Below are positions 1-10,759 of a DNA stretch of 55,160 nt, in pieces. Each line of letters starts with the position of its first letter. Position 1 is the stretch's first letter. Below the pieces are notes generated by a model that worked only from the letters and a program-made list of their open reading frames with translations, ran no database searches and was not told where the DNA came from. Made by a program: the position numbers and the translations under genes. Where the stretch lies: contig NZ_JADNGY010000010.1 of the NCBI RefSeq assembly GCF_015553625.1, positions 25,582-80,741 of the forward strand. Direction: 5' to 3'. This DNA is from Streptococcus australis (GTDB lineage Bacteria; Bacillota; Bacilli; Lactobacillales; Streptococcaceae).

Positions 1-86
1 TCAGCTTTTATAGCCCTACTCAACTGTGCGGAGGTGGGACGACGAAATCGAATTCTAACGAATGACCGATTTCTGTCCCTCTCTCT
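1..86 (+). repeat. Partial copy 1 of the 175-bp structured repeat, cut by the window edge
   Basis: This matches the 3' half of the repeat that is complete at 1519-1693, from the central stem-loop arm to the terminal hairpin. The right end is slightly eroded: it reads GTCCCTCTC where full copies read GTCCCACTCTC. It lies just upstream of the NUDIX gene promoter. Confidence 0.9.
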
Positions 87-124
87 TATTTTTATCTCCT
101 ACTGCTTTTTATGTCTATCTATGT

Positions 125-130
125 TATAAT
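125..130 (+). promoter_or_regulatory. -10 box (TATAAT) of the NUDIX hydrolase gene
   Basis: A perfect TATAAT lies 28 nt before the start codon. No good -35 hexamer is visible at the normal spacing. Confidence 0.55.
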
Positions 131-158
131 GATAAAAAAATAAGAAGCGAGTTTTAAT

Positions 159-608
159 ATGACTGTTGCAACTTTTGGGACAAAAGAAGAAAATGTTGAC
201 TATGTCAATCGTTATGGAGTCTATGCGGTAATTCCAAATCCAACCAAGGATAAAATCATCCTAGTCCAAGCACCAAATGGAGCTTGGTTCCTACCAGGTG
301 GTGAAATCGAGGAAGGAGAAGATCATTTCTTGGCACTCGAGCGCGAACTGATCGAAGAATTGGGCTTCACTGCGACCATCGGCGAGTATTATGGCCAAGC
401 AGACGAGTACTTCTATTCTAGTCACCGCGACACCCACTACTATAATCCTGCCTATATCTATGAAGTAACTGACTTTGTAGAAGCTCAAAAACCGCTAGAG
501 GATTTCAATAACATTGCTTGGTTCCCAATCGACGAAGCCATTGACAGATTAAAAAGAGGAAGTCATAAGTGGGGCATCAAAATGTGGAAATCTGCCCAAA
601 AATTGTAA
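159..608 (+). CDS. NUDIX hydrolase
   Basis: A 149-aa cytoplasmic protein of the NUDIX pyrophosphohydrolase superfamily, which cleaves nucleoside diphosphates linked to another group X using a divalent metal. The full NUDIX box G-x5-E-x7-R-E-U-x-E-E-x-G-U is present at residues 48-70 (G48, E54, R62, E63, E66, E67, G69), so the metal-binding helix is intact. The substrate cannot be told from sequence; it need not be a MutT-type 8-oxo-dGTPase. It is followed at 676 by a DUF1827 gene with its own -10 box. The family assignment is firm, the specificity open. Confidence 0.93.
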   Translation: MTVATFGTKEENVDYVNRYGVYAVIPNPTKDKIILVQAPNGAWFLPGGEIEEGEDHFLALERELIEELGFTATIGEYYGQADEYFYSSHRDTHYYNPAYIYEVTDFVEAQKPLEDFNNIAWFPIDEAIDRLKRGSHKWGIKMWKSAQKL

Positions 609-639
609 GCGACTTCTTTCACAAAATAAAAAAAAGTGC

Positions 640-645
640 TATAAT
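640..645 (+). promoter_or_regulatory. -10 box (TATAAT) of the DUF1827 gene
   Basis: TATAAT lies 30 nt before the start, with a weak TTTCAC hexamer 17 nt upstream at 617-622. A strong ribosome-binding site (AGGAGG) follows just before the ATG. Confidence 0.5.
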
Positions 646-675
646 AAATGGAGAAAGAGCTTAGGAGGATCTCAC

Positions 676-978
676 ATGAAGCTTATGAATACAACAAATA
701 GTCATGCTACTCTGGTCAAAAGTCAATTAGAAAGTACCGATGCTACCCTTGTTGAGGTCTATTCAGCTGGTAACACCGACGTTATCTTTACCAAAGCTCC
801 TACACATTACGAATTGCTGATTAGTAACAAACACCGTGCCATTCGTGAAACAGAAGTTGAAAAAATTCGTGAGTTCTTTTTAAAACGCAAGATTGATCTT
901 CAAATCATTGACCAATCTGCTATAAAGACCCTCTACTCTGATAAACTGATCGAAATTTCTTTCCCAATTGCTAAGTAA
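676..978 (+). CDS. DUF1827 family protein
   Basis: A 100-aa protein recognised as the small streptococcal/lactococcal DUF1827 family, function unknown. It has no signal peptide or membrane segment and looks like a compact alpha/beta domain. The start is fixed by a clear AGGAGG ribosome-binding site a few bases upstream. The stop codon lies inside the left arm of a terminator hairpin, so the gene ends its own transcript. In other streptococci it lies near clpE; that neighbour is not in this window. Confidence 0.85.
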   Translation: MKLMNTTNSHATLVKSQLESTDATLVEVYSAGNTDVIFTKAPTHYELLISNKHRAIRETEVEKIREFFLKRKIDLQIIDQSAIKTLYSDKLIEISFPIAK

Positions 979-1000
979 GGTTCTTCTACCTTACTTTTTT
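974..1000 (+). terminator. Rho-independent terminator overlapping the DUF1827 stop codon
   Basis: Stem AGTAAGG (974-980) pairs with CCTTACT (989-995), followed by a run of T. The left arm includes the TAA stop. Confidence 0.8.
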
Positions 1001-1022
1001 CTTTGCTATCTTTTTCAAAAAA

Positions 1023-1063
1023 ACATCCGTTCACCTCGATAATGAGATGAACGGATGTTTTAT
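1023..1063. terminator. Bidirectional terminator between convergent genes
   Basis: Inverted repeat ACATCCGTTCA / TGAACGGATGT has A-rich sequence on its left and TTTTATTT on its right. It can therefore end transcripts from the DUF1827 gene on one side and the acetyltransferase gene on the other. Confidence 0.85.
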
Positions 1064-1494
1064 TTCTGATAGATCATTTTTACGTGAGGGGTAGAAGCCA
1101 AGATAAAAGGCTCGCTCACCCTTTGAAAACCTAGCTTTTCATACAAGCCAACTACCTGTTCTTGGGCCTCAATTTTAATGGTCCGCCCAGGAAAGCTCTG
1201 TTCACACAGATCCAAAATCTGCTCCACCATAGCCCTCCCCAGTCCTTGGCCACGACTGTCTTTGGCTACAGCAACTCGGCCAAAATGAATCGTAGTCCCC
1301 GTCTCAAAGATCCTTGCATAGGCATCTACGCGTCCTTTCGCATCTTGATGAAAAAGGTGAATAGCTCTAAGATCAATAGCATCAAGATCATTGTAGATTC
1401 TTGTTTGTTCCACGACAAAGGTTTCCAAACGCAATTGAACGATCTCGTAAAACTCTTTTAGTTCTAGTTCTTTAAATTCTTTCCGGTACCACAT
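1060..1494 (-). CDS. GNAT family N-acetyltransferase, ElaA-like
   Basis: A 144-aa protein with the GNAT fold, predicted to transfer an acetyl group from acetyl-CoA to an amine. The acetyl-CoA pyrophosphate loop reads as RVAVAKDSRGQGLGRAMV (R/Q-x-x-G-x-G/A type), and the C-terminal half has the YEKLGF signature of the family. Overall layout resembles ElaA. The start follows a GAGGAA ribosome-binding site. The 175-bp repeat separates it from ileS upstream, and it converges on the DUF1827 gene. The substrate is unknown. Confidence 0.88.
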   Translation of the reverse strand: MWYRKEFKELELKEFYEIVQLRLETFVVEQTRIYNDLDAIDLRAIHLFHQDAKGRVDAYARIFETGTTIHFGRVAVAKDSRGQGLGRAMVEQILDLCEQSFPGRTIKIEAQEQVVGLYEKLGFQRVSEPFILASTPHVKMIYQK

Positions 1495-1518
1495 CAGTTC
1501 CTCTTTATTGAAAAAGTC

Positions 1519-1693
1519 GAGGCTGGGACAAAAGTCCTAGCCTCTTTTTTGTCTTTGGATTGTCGAGCAAGACGCAGTGGTTGAGTGGGCTCTACTACGC
1601 TGATTACATCAGCTTTTATAGCCCTACTCAACTGTGCGGAGGTGGGACGACGAAATCGAATTCTAACGAATGACCGATTTCTGTCCCACTCTC
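1519..1693 (+). repeat. 175-bp structured intergenic repeat, copy 2 (complete)
   Basis: It starts GAGGCTGGGACA and ends TGTCCCACTCTC. The two ends form imperfect 12-bp terminal inverted repeats (10 of 12 match). It contains a terminal hairpin (GAGGCT...AGCCTC), a long central stem (GTTGAGT-GGGCT with AGCCC-ACTCAAC) enclosing GCTGAT/ATCAGC, and a 3' hairpin (GTGGGAC...GTCCCAC). Its right end lies 17 nt after the ileS stop codon. Confidence 0.95.
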
Positions 1694-1710
1694 GATTTTT
1701 TCACTTCTTA

Positions 1711-4503
1711 TTATTTGGCTTCAAATCCTTCTGCTACTGCGTCTGCAAAGTTTTCTTCTACGATGCTTGCACAGTGGTCACAGATGGTTGCGTTGTAGCT
1801 ACGTTCTGCTGTACTTGGATCGATGCGGCGGCAGCGGTCACAAACCTCGCCAGCTGCACGTTCAACAGTGAAAGCAACATCCTCGAAGGCCACTGCGCCT
1901 TCTGGAGCTGGACCTTCTGCAATGGTCAACTCTGAAACAATCAAGAGTTGTGCAACATTGCTATCTACTGCCCCAAGAAGAGTCTTCACTACTTCGTTTG
2001 GATACACCGTCAAGTGAGCTTCAAGAGATTTACCGATCACTTTTTCGTTCCGTGCTTCTTCTAAAGCTTTTTGAGCTTGGCCACGGAAGTCCATGAAGGC
2101 TGACCAGGCATCCAAGATTTCCTCTTGGTTAGCAAATGTTTGAGCTTCTGGTAATTCTGACAATTGAACGAAGTCTTCCGCTTCAAACTCAAGATAAGAC
2201 CAGATTTCCTCTGCAGTGTGAGGAAGAATTGGTGTCAAAAGTTTGGTGATTTTCACAAGAATGTCATAGAAGACTGTTTGCATTTGACGGCGTTCAAGTG
2301 ATTTCGCACCTTCGATGTAGACAACATCTTTGGCAAAATCTAGGTAGAAGGCAGACAAATCAACATTGATAAAGTTCACCAAAGCCTTGTAGATGGTCAA
2401 GAATTCGAAGTTTGCGTAGGCATCACGAATGGTCTTGACAAGTTGGTTAAAGCGGATAGTCATGTACTTATCAACGGAACGAAGCTCTTCATAAGCTACT
2501 GCATCCTCAGCTGGGTTAAAGTCAGATGTGTTCGCAATCAAGAAACGAAGGGTGTTACGGATCTTACGGTAAGTCTCAGAAACTTGGCTCAAGATATCCA
2601 TAGAGATACGTACGTCGTTGCTTGAATCCACACTGGTTACCCAGAGACGCAAGATTTCAGCACCAAATTGTTTTTCAACATCACTTGGAGCAATGGTGTT
2701 CCCAAGAGATTTGGACATCTTTTCACCTTTACCATCCAAGGCAAAACCTTGTGACAAGATTTGTTTGTAAGGTGCTACGCCATGGTTTGCCACAGATGTA
2801 ATGAGCGAGGAGTTGAACCAACCACGGTACTGGTCAGAACCTTCTAGGTAAAGATCAGCTGGGTATTTGAGTTCTGGACGGTTGACAACTACTCCATTCC
2901 ATGATGAACCGGAGTCGAACCATACGTCCATGATATCTGTTTCTTTCTTGAACTCTCCATTTGGAGAACCTGGATGCGTAAATCCTTCTGGCAAGAGGTC
3001 TTTGGCATCACGTTCCCACCAGATGATGGAACCATGCTCTTCAAAGAGTTGAGCCACATGCTCGATGGTTTCAGCTGTCATGATTGGTGTTCCATCTTCA
3101 GCGTAGAAGATTGGAAGTGGTACCCCCCAAGCACGCTGACGAGAGATGACCCAGTCACCACGGTCACGAATCATATTGTAAAGACGAACTTTCCCCCATT
3201 CTGAATGGAACTTCACTTTTTCAATTTCGTCCAAGATTTCTTGACGGAATTTTGAAACTGAGGCAAACCATTGTGGTACCGCACGCCAGATAATTGGTTT
3301 TTTTGTACGCCAGTCAAATGGGTAGGAGTGAGAGATTTCTTCTTGAGCAAGAAGCAAATCACCAAGCTTTTCAATGACCGTTGGGACAACCTTATCATAG
3401 AATTGACCTTCAAACTCAGGGCCAGCATTCGCCATCATGATACCGCGTTCGTTAACCGTTACGGCAACTTCTAGACCATTGGCAACACCGACATTGTAGT
3501 CATCCTCACCAAAACCAGGGGCTGTATGGACAATACCTGTACCAGAGTCTGTTGTAACGTGATCACCAAGGATCACGAGTTCATCTACTGCTGTATCCCA
3601 TGGGTGTTCTGTCACGATGTGGTTGAGGTCTTGTCCACGGTAAGTTGCCAAAACTTGAACATCAGCCCAACCAAACTTCTCAGACAAACTGTTCAACAAT
3701 TCTGCAGCTACCACAAACTTACGAGTTTCGCCAGCTGGTTGCACCAAGACGTAATCAATATCCGCACCAACAGTCAAACCACGAGAAGCTGTGATGGTGA
3801 ATGGTGTTGTTGTCCAAACAACGATATAAGTATCTGTATCAAGAACACCTTTGCCATCTTTAACCTTGTTTGCATAGTAAAGGGAAGTTGAAACCAAGTC
3901 ATGGTATTCAATTTCCGCTTCAGCAAGAGCTGACTCAGATGACCAAGACCAGTAAACAGGCTTCGCTCCACGGTAGATATAGCCTTTATTAGCCATTTCA
4001 CCGAAGACACGGATTTGCGCTGCTTCATAGTCAGGTGTCAATGTTACATACGGATTTTCCCAGTCACCTGAAACACCCAAACGCTTGAAATCTTCACGTT
4101 GTTTATCTACTTGAGAAAGAGCATATTCACGGCAAAGCTTCAAGTACTCAACCAAGTCCATCTCTTTGCGTTTGACACCTTGTTTTGCCAAAACTTGCTC
4201 GATTGGCAATCCGTGTGTATCCCAACCTGGGATGTATGGTGCGTAGAATCCTGACATAGATTTCGAACGAACAATGATATCTTTTGAAATCTTGTTCATG
4301 GCATGTCCTACGTGGATATTCCCGTTAGCATACGGAGGGCCATCATGCAAGGTGAAATGAGGTTTCCCTTGGTTCAATTCTTGACGGCGTTGATAAAGCT
4401 TTGCCTCATCCCATTCTTTTTGCCATACTGGTTCTTTTGTGGGAAGACCTGCCCGCATCGGGAACTCTGTCTTACCTAAATTTAGTGTCTCTTTGAGTTT
4501 CAT
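1711..4503 (-). CDS. ileS: Isoleucine--tRNA ligase
   Basis: A 930-aa class Ia aminoacyl-tRNA synthetase that charges tRNA-Ile and edits misactivated valine. The HIGH signature is HVGH at residues 64-67 in the [12 protein letters not shown] context. KMSKS is at residues 595-599. The C-terminal zinc site is two CxxC pairs (CDRC and CDHC), typical of the bacterial type with a C-terminal Zn finger. Length is normal for the family. It follows divIVA on the same strand but has its own T-box leader with a terminator, so uncharged tRNA-Ile should control its expression. The structured repeat lies directly downstream. Confidence 0.98.
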   Translation of the reverse strand: MKLKETLNLGKTEFPMRAGLPTKEPVWQKEWDEAKLYQRRQELNQGKPHFTLHDGPPYANGNIHVGHAMNKISKDIIVRSKSMSGFYAPYIPGWDTHGLPIEQVLAKQGVKRKEMDLVEYLKLCREYALSQVDKQREDFKRLGVSGDWENPYVTLTPDYEAAQIRVFGEMANKGYIYRGAKPVYWSWSSESALAEAEIEYHDLVSTSLYYANKVKDGKGVLDTDTYIVVWTTTPFTITASRGLTVGADIDYVLVQPAGETRKFVVAAELLNSLSEKFGWADVQVLATYRGQDLNHIVTEHPWDTAVDELVILGDHVTTDSGTGIVHTAPGFGEDDYNVGVANGLEVAVTVNERGIMMANAGPEFEGQFYDKVVPTVIEKLGDLLLAQEEISHSYPFDWRTKKPIIWRAVPQWFASVSKFRQEILDEIEKVKFHSEWGKVRLYNMIRDRGDWVISRQRAWGVPLPIFYAEDGTPIMTAETIEHVAQLFEEHGSIIWWERDAKDLLPEGFTHPGSPNGEFKKETDIMDVWFDSGSSWNGVVVNRPELKYPADLYLEGSDQYRGWFNSSLITSVANHGVAPYKQILSQGFALDGKGEKMSKSLGNTIAPSDVEKQFGAEILRLWVTSVDSSNDVRISMDILSQVSETYRKIRNTLRFLIANTSDFNPAEDAVAYEELRSVDKYMTIRFNQLVKTIRDAYANFEFLTIYKALVNFINVDLSAFYLDFAKDVVYIEGAKSLERRQMQTVFYDILVKITKLLTPILPHTAEEIWSYLEFEAEDFVQLSELPEAQTFANQEEILDAWSAFMDFRGQAQKALEEARNEKVIGKSLEAHLTVYPNEVVKTLLGAVDSNVAQLLIVSELTIAEGPAPEGAVAFEDVAFTVERAAGEVCDRCRRIDPSTAERSYNATICDHCASIVEENFADAVAEGFEAK

Positions 4504-4745
4504 GGAGTCTCCTATAAAAAATTATGATACAAAATAAAAGACCACGACCTCGCCAAAAAGGACGACAAGTCGTGGTACCACCTTCATTCAAGAAAGAGAG
4601 TAGTCTCTTTCTCCTCTTTTGTCGCTAACGCTGACCAGCGTTAGTGGTTACTCATTTCGCCACTAAGATTTGTAAAAGGATCTACCTTAACAAAGGGAGT
4701 ACAGGTCTTCCACCATCACCTGCTCGCTAAAACTATTTGATAAGG
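4504..4745 (-). promoter_or_regulatory. T-box leader of ileS
   Basis: Read on the minus strand, this leader carries the T-box core AGGTGGTACCACGAC (4569-4583), which can form the antiterminator. A competing terminator follows: ACCACGAC (4541-4548) with GTCGTGGT (4569-4576) and a downstream U-rich stretch (4531-4540). A candidate Ile specifier codon, ATC, lies at 4679-4681, but its placement in the Stem I loop needs folding. A TATAAT -10 box at 4761-4766 overlaps the divIVA stop codon. Confidence 0.88.
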
Positions 4746-4761
4746 TCACTGTTTTTACAGA

Positions 4762-5607
4762 TTATAAAATTGAAACAGTTTCCCGTTGTTCTTCCCCTTC
4801 TGGAGCGTCGATATCATCAACTTCAGGAGTTTCTACAACAATTTCTTCAATAGAATCTTGATCTACTTGATTTTTTTCTGCTTCTTCCAAAGCTTCTTGA
4901 ACCTTTTCATTCAATCCTTCAAAAGCTTGAGTCGCAGACAATTCACGGTTTACAGCTTCAATATGTTTTTGCAATTCTTCAATTTCAGCACGTGAGAATT
5001 GACGAGTTAAATCAATTGCTTCATCATCGTAGTTATGATGAACCGTTTCTTCCAAAGCTTTTTCGACTACTTCACGGAAAGCCTCATCACTTGTTTGAAT
5101 ATACATAGCAGTTGGGCGAAGAATTTCATCCCATTCTGGTGTATCAATGATGCTCAATTGACTTTCAATAGTTGATTTCAAACGTTGGTGGAAGACACGT
5201 GTTTTATTCTTCAATTCTTCCGTTTCTACAGCAACTTTCTTGGCATTGTCTGTAGCATGACGGAGAATCTCATTCGCTTTCGCTTTTGCTTCTTCGACTA
5301 AGTGGTGAGCATCTTGCTCAGCTTGACGAATAATCGTTTCTGAACGCTCATTTGCCGCGTGCTTCACACGTTCCGCAGTATCTTGAGCGATCAATACTGA
5401 TTGACTCAAAGAGTCTTTCATTTCATCAAAGTAATTCAAGCGTTCTTCCAACGCACTAATTTTTGTTTCCAATTCATGTTTTTCACGAACTAATTTTTCA
5501 TAGTCTCGGTAGACCATGTCTTGAAACTCTTCAACTTCTTTAGCATCGTAGCCTCTAAATTTTACATAAAAGCGTTTATCTTTGATTTCTAAAGCTGTAA
5601 GTGCCAT
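4762..5607 (-). CDS. divIVA: Cell-division protein DivIVA
   Basis: A 281-aa coiled-coil protein that binds negatively curved membrane at septa and poles. The N-terminal lipid-binding domain is recognisable (residues 1-60, including the KFRGYDAKEVEEF segment). A long coiled coil covers roughly residues 30-230. The tail is acidic and low in complexity (from about 230). It closes the ylm cluster: ylmH ends 9 nt upstream, and the ileS T-box begins at its stop codon. The ileS -10 box overlaps that stop codon. Confidence 0.97.
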   Translation of the reverse strand: MALTALEIKDKRFYVKFRGYDAKEVEEFQDMVYRDYEKLVREKHELETKISALEERLNYFDEMKDSLSQSVLIAQDTAERVKHAANERSETIIRQAEQDAHHLVEEAKAKANEILRHATDNAKKVAVETEELKNKTRVFHQRLKSTIESQLSIIDTPEWDEILRPTAMYIQTSDEAFREVVEKALEETVHHNYDDEAIDLTRQFSRAEIEELQKHIEAVNRELSATQAFEGLNEKVQEALEEAEKNQVDQDSIEEIVVETPEVDDIDAPEGEEQRETVSIL

Positions 5608-5616
5608 AGTTACTCC

Positions 5617-6405
5617 TTATTTTCTACTGGAAAATACTTCAACTGTTATTTTGTATTTCCCGCTTTTTGATTGGCCGTTTTCTGATAGAAATTTAAAGCG
5701 GCCATATTTTCGAACACTAATTAAATCTGCTACTTGAATCATCCGACTAGGATTATCAATTGGCGCATAGTTTACCTTTACTTGGCCAGACTGAATCAAT
5801 TGAACAGCAACAGACCGAGCAAGCTTAAAAGTCGAAGCTACTAGCTTATCAAGTCGTACACTAGTAACCAATAGGTCTTTGATCTTGGATGGTTCTTCTA
5901 CAAAAATCCTGTCTCTACAGTCGATCTCACGAATCTTCACAGTGGCTTTTGCAATTTTTCTAAGATTCTCTTTGAAGTAGGAAGAGAAACGTGCATCCAC
6001 ATAAATATGAATTTTCCCCTGCCCAACCACGATATCTCCAAAAGACTTTCTTTCCAAGCCTAGCTGATGGAGAAGCGAGCCCAAAACTTGAGAATGACTT
6101 AATCGATAGAATTTATCCGGATAGAGAACTTCTAATAAGGCAATCTCAAAATCAGATGCATCCAACACATAGTAGCTAGGAGCAAGAATCACCCGTGCAT
6201 ATTCTGTTGGATAAATTTCTGAACTTGAGAATACCTGCAAACCGTGGTGGGCACCAATTTGTTGTAAAATATCAACCTGATGTGGATTTAAAAAAGAGGT
6301 CAGTTCAAAACTATACTGTTGCTCCACCCGAGCCACTAATTCTAGGACTCGATCTATAAATACGTGATCTTCTTGACTATAGTGTTGATAAAATCCCTTG
6401 GTCAT
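5617..6405 (-). CDS. ylmH: YlmH family RNA-binding protein (S4 domain)
   Basis: A 262-aa protein of the YlmH family. The C-terminal S4 RNA-binding domain runs from about residue 180 to 255 (RLDKLVASTFKLARS, then the GQVKVN turn). The N-terminal part matches the YlmH-specific domain. In Bacillus, relatives are linked to rescue of stalled ribosomes, but here that is inference from the family. It overlaps ylmG by 4 bp (ATGA type), so translation is probably coupled. It lies in the conserved sepF-ylmG-ylmH-divIVA string. Confidence 0.93.
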   Translation of the reverse strand: MTKGFYQHYSQEDHVFIDRVLELVARVEQQYSFELTSFLNPHQVDILQQIGAHHGLQVFSSSEIYPTEYARVILAPSYYVLDASDFEIALLEVLYPDKFYRLSHSQVLGSLLHQLGLERKSFGDIVVGQGKIHIYVDARFSSYFKENLRKIAKATVKIREIDCRDRIFVEEPSKIKDLLVTSVRLDKLVASTFKLARSVAVQLIQSGQVKVNYAPIDNPSRMIQVADLISVRKYGRFKFLSENGQSKSGKYKITVEVFSSRK

Positions 6406-6662
6406 ATAAATTGTACCAAAAATTGAAGGACAAATCGTTCCACTACGGACAGAGCGAGCAAGGCAAACATGACCGTAAAGTCTAACCCACCAAATTGCAA
6501 AGGAATCTTTCTAAATAGGCTCAAAAATGGTTCGACGATCCGTTGAACCATTTTAGCTAAAGCCGATTCTGATGCATTTGGAAACCAACTAAGCAACGCA
6601 TAGATGATTAATACTAGCTCAAAAACCTGAAAGAAATTTCTAACTAATTGTAGGACAAACAT
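6402..6662 (-). CDS. ylmG: YggT/YlmG family membrane protein
   Basis: An 86-aa protein with two predicted membrane helices, at about residues 5-25 and 60-84. Between them lies the conserved loop with the FPNASES and RIVEPFLSLFRKIP segments of the YggT family. Its role is unknown; homologues in bacteria and plastids are linked to division or nucleoid placement. It is packed between sepF (1 bp away) and ylmH (4-bp overlap). Confidence 0.93.
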   Translation of the reverse strand: MFVLQLVRNFFQVFELVLIIYALLSWFPNASESALAKMVQRIVEPFLSLFRKIPLQFGGLDFTVMFALLALSVVERFVLQFLVQFI

Positions 6663-6663
6663 A

Positions 6664-7293
6664 TTAACGATTTCGTTTCATATCAAAGTCATATTCAGCA
6701 ATTTCGACATCATTTGGAAGGCGAATATCTTCAATATTCACAACGACATTGATTGGTGTTAGTAAGTACATAGTACTTGCAACACGACGCAGATTCCCGG
6801 CTAATACATAGCGAGCACCATCCAAATAATCCAAACATCTTCTCGCCTGAACTTCAGTCATGTATTGGAAGTCAATGAGAATACTTTCGTTTGCCAACAA
6901 CAAGTCAACAATTTCAGTTGCTTCTTCGTATTTACGAGGATAGCGGACATCAATTGTAATCTTTTCATCTGCAGCAGAACGATTTCTTGCCAACTCTTGT
7001 TGACGTTGATGAAGTCGAGTAATATTTTCAGAAGATGATTTTTGAGATGAAGCTGATTCAACCACTGCTGTAGAAGCTACTTGTGGACGACTTGCTGCAA
7101 CAGGAGTAGGTTTCTGCTCCTTGGCAGCTACCACAGCTTTTGGACGTGGTTTTGATGATGGTTGTACTGGTTTAGGGGATGATACAGGTTGGCTAGCACC
7201 GACTGCTTGAGCAGGCGCTTCTTGCACATCGTACTCATCTCCATCTTCAGTAAAATAATCAATCAATCGATCAAATCTATCTTTAAATGACAT
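6664..7293 (-). CDS. sepF: Cell-division protein SepF
   Basis: A 209-aa FtsZ-binding protein. The short N-terminal amphipathic membrane anchor is at residues 1-13. A long Pro/Ala/Gln/Ser-rich linker follows (about 25-95). The conserved C-terminal SepF domain (about 105-200) includes the [20 protein letters not shown] segment. The linker is longer than in Bacillus SepF, as is usual in streptococci. It is cotranscribed with ftsZ and ylmE. Confidence 0.96.
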   Translation of the reverse strand: MSFKDRFDRLIDYFTEDGDEYDVQEAPAQAVGASQPVSSPKPVQPSSKPRPKAVVAAKEQKPTPVAASRPQVASTAVVESASSQKSSSENITRLHQRQQELARNRSAADEKITIDVRYPRKYEEATEIVDLLLANESILIDFQYMTEVQARRCLDYLDGARYVLAGNLRRVASTMYLLTPINVVVNIEDIRLPNDVEIAEYDFDMKRNR

Positions 7294-7302
7294 AATTCTT
7301 TC

Positions 7303-7971
7303 CTATTTGAAAAATGAGGTCCCAATTCGCACAAAAGTCGCACCGTTAGCAATTGCTACATCATAATCACGACTCATTCCCATGCTTAACTCTGTAAAGG
7401 GCATATTTTTCAACTGTTTCTTTTGTAATTCTTTTTGAAGTTGGTGAGTTGCTGCAAATATGGCTTGCAACTCGTCCTGACTTGCCTCAAAAGGAGCCAT
7501 CGTCATTAAGCCAACAATTTGTAAGTTATCCAAGTTTTCCATTTCTGGAAGAAGAGCATCGAGCTCTTCCGGAGCAAATCCATGCTTGCTTTCTTCTCCA
7601 GAAATATTAACTTGTATAAAACATTTAATTGGGTGACTCGCCCTTTTTTGAATTTCTTGGGCAAGCTTCATAGAATCTAAAGCATGGAAGTAATCTACAT
7701 AATTGATAACTTCTTTTACTTTACGACGTTGGAGACTACCGATCAAATGCCAGGTAAGTCCCTCACCTTTTAGAGCTTGGTATTTTTCTAGAAATTTATC
7801 AACACGGTTTTCACCGATATGACGGACTCCTGTATCTACCAGAGCCTTAGCTTGGTCGATACCGACATACTTAGTAACAGCAATTACATTCACCTGATCA
7901 GTGCGGTTTGCTGTTTCCATTGCTTGTGCAACCTGCGAGAATATACGCTCTTTATTTTCAATCAGATTCAT
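7303..7971 (-). CDS. YggS/YlmE family PLP-binding protein
   Basis: A 222-aa member of the YggS/PLPBP family, which binds pyridoxal phosphate and helps keep free PLP balanced. It has no known catalytic activity. The PLP lysine lies in the VIAVTKYVG segment (about residues 29-37). Other family signatures are HIGENRV, WHLIGSLQRRK, and the C-terminal LSMGMSRDYDVAI with the phosphate-binding region. It lies 2 bp after ftsZ in the division operon. Confidence 0.95.
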   Translation of the reverse strand: MNLIENKERIFSQVAQAMETANRTDQVNVIAVTKYVGIDQAKALVDTGVRHIGENRVDKFLEKYQALKGEGLTWHLIGSLQRRKVKEVINYVDYFHALDSMKLAQEIQKRASHPIKCFIQVNISGEESKHGFAPEELDALLPEMENLDNLQIVGLMTMAPFEASQDELQAIFAATHQLQKELQKKQLKNMPFTELSMGMSRDYDVAIANGATFVRIGTSFFK

Positions 7972-7973
7972 TC

Positions 7974-9257
<1,284 letters not shown>

Positions 9258-9266
9258 TTACACTCC

Positions 9267-10619
9267 TTAATCAAACATATTACCGATTAAATTCTTCATT
9301 CGGTCTGTAAAGGTAGTTTTTTCTTCTTGTTTTTGTTCTTCAACTGGATGTTGTTGCTCGACGTTTACTACAGGTTCAATTTCGTCCGGTACATAAGCTG
9401 GAACTACTGGTTGCTGTGTTGGGCGTTCGAACTGAATTGGTTGCTGACGAAGACGTTGGTCCCCATGTACAGCAGCCTGAGCAAGAATATCTACATCTGT
9501 TAGATTTCCTGCATATTCAGACAAGCTAATCACGTGAGCAAAAGCTGGATTGCGGATACCAATTTGATTTGGAACGTACAATTTCACATTTACACCAAAG
9601 ACTTCTTGTGCCAACTCTTCAATACCAGGGAGAATAGCGCCACCACCGATGATGACAATTCCTCCAGGCAAATCAAGCAAATGTCTTCTTTCAAGATCTT
9701 GTTTGATTTGGTCGAAGATGTGTTTAATCCGAGCTGAAATAATTTCTGCCAAATATTTTTCAGATACTTGAACAGGTTCTACTTCACCAATCACTTCAAC
9801 ATGGAAGACTTCATCACCAACTGCAGGAACATAAGCTGCTCCATAGTTGAACTTCAAACCTTCTGCTAATTTTTGAGAAGTTTTCAATACTTTAGAAATA
9901 TCCTTAGTAACGTAGTCGCCACCTTCTTGATAGATATTTGTAAATTGAAGTTCTTGATTACGAACAGAAGCTACTGTCGTTTGTCCTCCACCTAAATCAA
10001 TGACAGTCGCACCAAACTCACGTTCTCCTTCGTTTAATACAGACTTAATCATTGCAAGCGGTGAAATAATGATGTTTTCAACTTGTAAACCAGCACGTTC
10101 AACTGTTTTCCGTAAATTATGAAGGACAGTTCTTGGACCAGTATACAAGAGTCCACGCATTTCCAAACGAATCCCCATCATACCACGTGGGTCACGAATT
10201 CCTTGGAAACCATCGACTGTGAATTCTTCTGGAATAAAGGTAATGACTTCACGGTCAGGCGTCATACTCTTCGTCAAAGCAGACCGTACAACATTTTCTA
10301 CGTCTGCATCCGTAATTTCTTTTGAATCACTGGTTACAGGAATCATTCCTTGAGTTGCTTCAATTTGAAGAAGGTTCGCTGGCAATCCAACGTTGACAAG
10401 ATTGATTGAAATTCCTGCTTTTTCTTCTGCCTGACTTACTGCATTTTTAATCGCATTCGAAGCAGCCTCAATATCAACAATAATTCCATCTTTGACGCCA
10501 GCACTTTTCGCATTGCTGACTCCAATTACATTCATTTCTCCATTGACATGTTCTGCCACCAATACTTTTATTGAACTAGTACCGATATCTAAACCTGTAA
10601 AAAAGCCGTTTCTAGCCAT
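9267..10619 (-). CDS. ftsA: Cell-division protein FtsA
   Basis: A 450-aa actin-like ATPase that tethers FtsZ to the membrane. The phosphate-1 motif is GLDIGTSSIKVLV near the N-terminus. The phosphate-2 loop is VIDLGGGQTTVA and the adenosine loop is IIGGGAILPGIE. A Gln/Pro/Glu-rich linker leads to the C-terminal amphipathic membrane helix (FTDRMKNLIGNMFD). It starts the ftsA-ftsZ-ylmE-sepF-ylmG-ylmH-divIVA operon behind an extended -10 promoter at 10694. Confidence 0.99.
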   Translation of the reverse strand: MARNGFFTGLDIGTSSIKVLVAEHVNGEMNVIGVSNAKSAGVKDGIIVDIEAASNAIKNAVSQAEEKAGISINLVNVGLPANLLQIEATQGMIPVTSDSKEITDADVENVVRSALTKSMTPDREVITFIPEEFTVDGFQGIRDPRGMMGIRLEMRGLLYTGPRTVLHNLRKTVERAGLQVENIIISPLAMIKSVLNEGEREFGATVIDLGGGQTTVASVRNQELQFTNIYQEGGDYVTKDISKVLKTSQKLAEGLKFNYGAAYVPAVGDEVFHVEVIGEVEPVQVSEKYLAEIISARIKHIFDQIKQDLERRHLLDLPGGIVIIGGGAILPGIEELAQEVFGVNVKLYVPNQIGIRNPAFAHVISLSEYAGNLTDVDILAQAAVHGDQRLRQQPIQFERPTQQPVVPAYVPDEIEPVVNVEQQHPVEEQKQEEKTTFTDRMKNLIGNMFD

Positions 10620-10693
10620 TACACCAGTCCTCTCTCTTTTGTTTTCCTATACGTCAGTTAATAGCTCCATTTAGTTAGAACTATCCAAATTTT

Positions 10694-10701
10694 ATTATAA
10701 C
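10694..10701 (-). promoter_or_regulatory. Extended -10 promoter of the ftsA operon
   Basis: On the minus strand TGTTATAAT (TATAAT at 10694-10699, with the upstream TG) lies 75 nt before the ftsA start. No -35 hexamer is convincing, which fits an extended -10 promoter. Confidence 0.6.
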
Positions 10702-10703
10702 AC

Positions 10704-10728
10704 AAATATGCCCATAGTGGGCATATTT
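10704..10728 (-). terminator. Hairpin ending the murD-murG-divIB transcript
   Basis: A perfect 11-bp stem, AAATATGCCCA / TGGGCATATTT with a 3-nt loop, lies 30 nt after the divIB stop. The U-tract is short in the minus direction (TTT then GTG), so termination may be partial. That would let some transcription run into ftsA. Confidence 0.6.
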
Positions 10729-10759
10729 TCTTCATTTATTTCAGATAATTTATGAGGGC

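Noticed and set aside
1585..1935. 116-codon open frame from the repeat into ileS
   Set aside because: Same repeat-derived start, then antisense to the conserved zinc-finger end of ileS.
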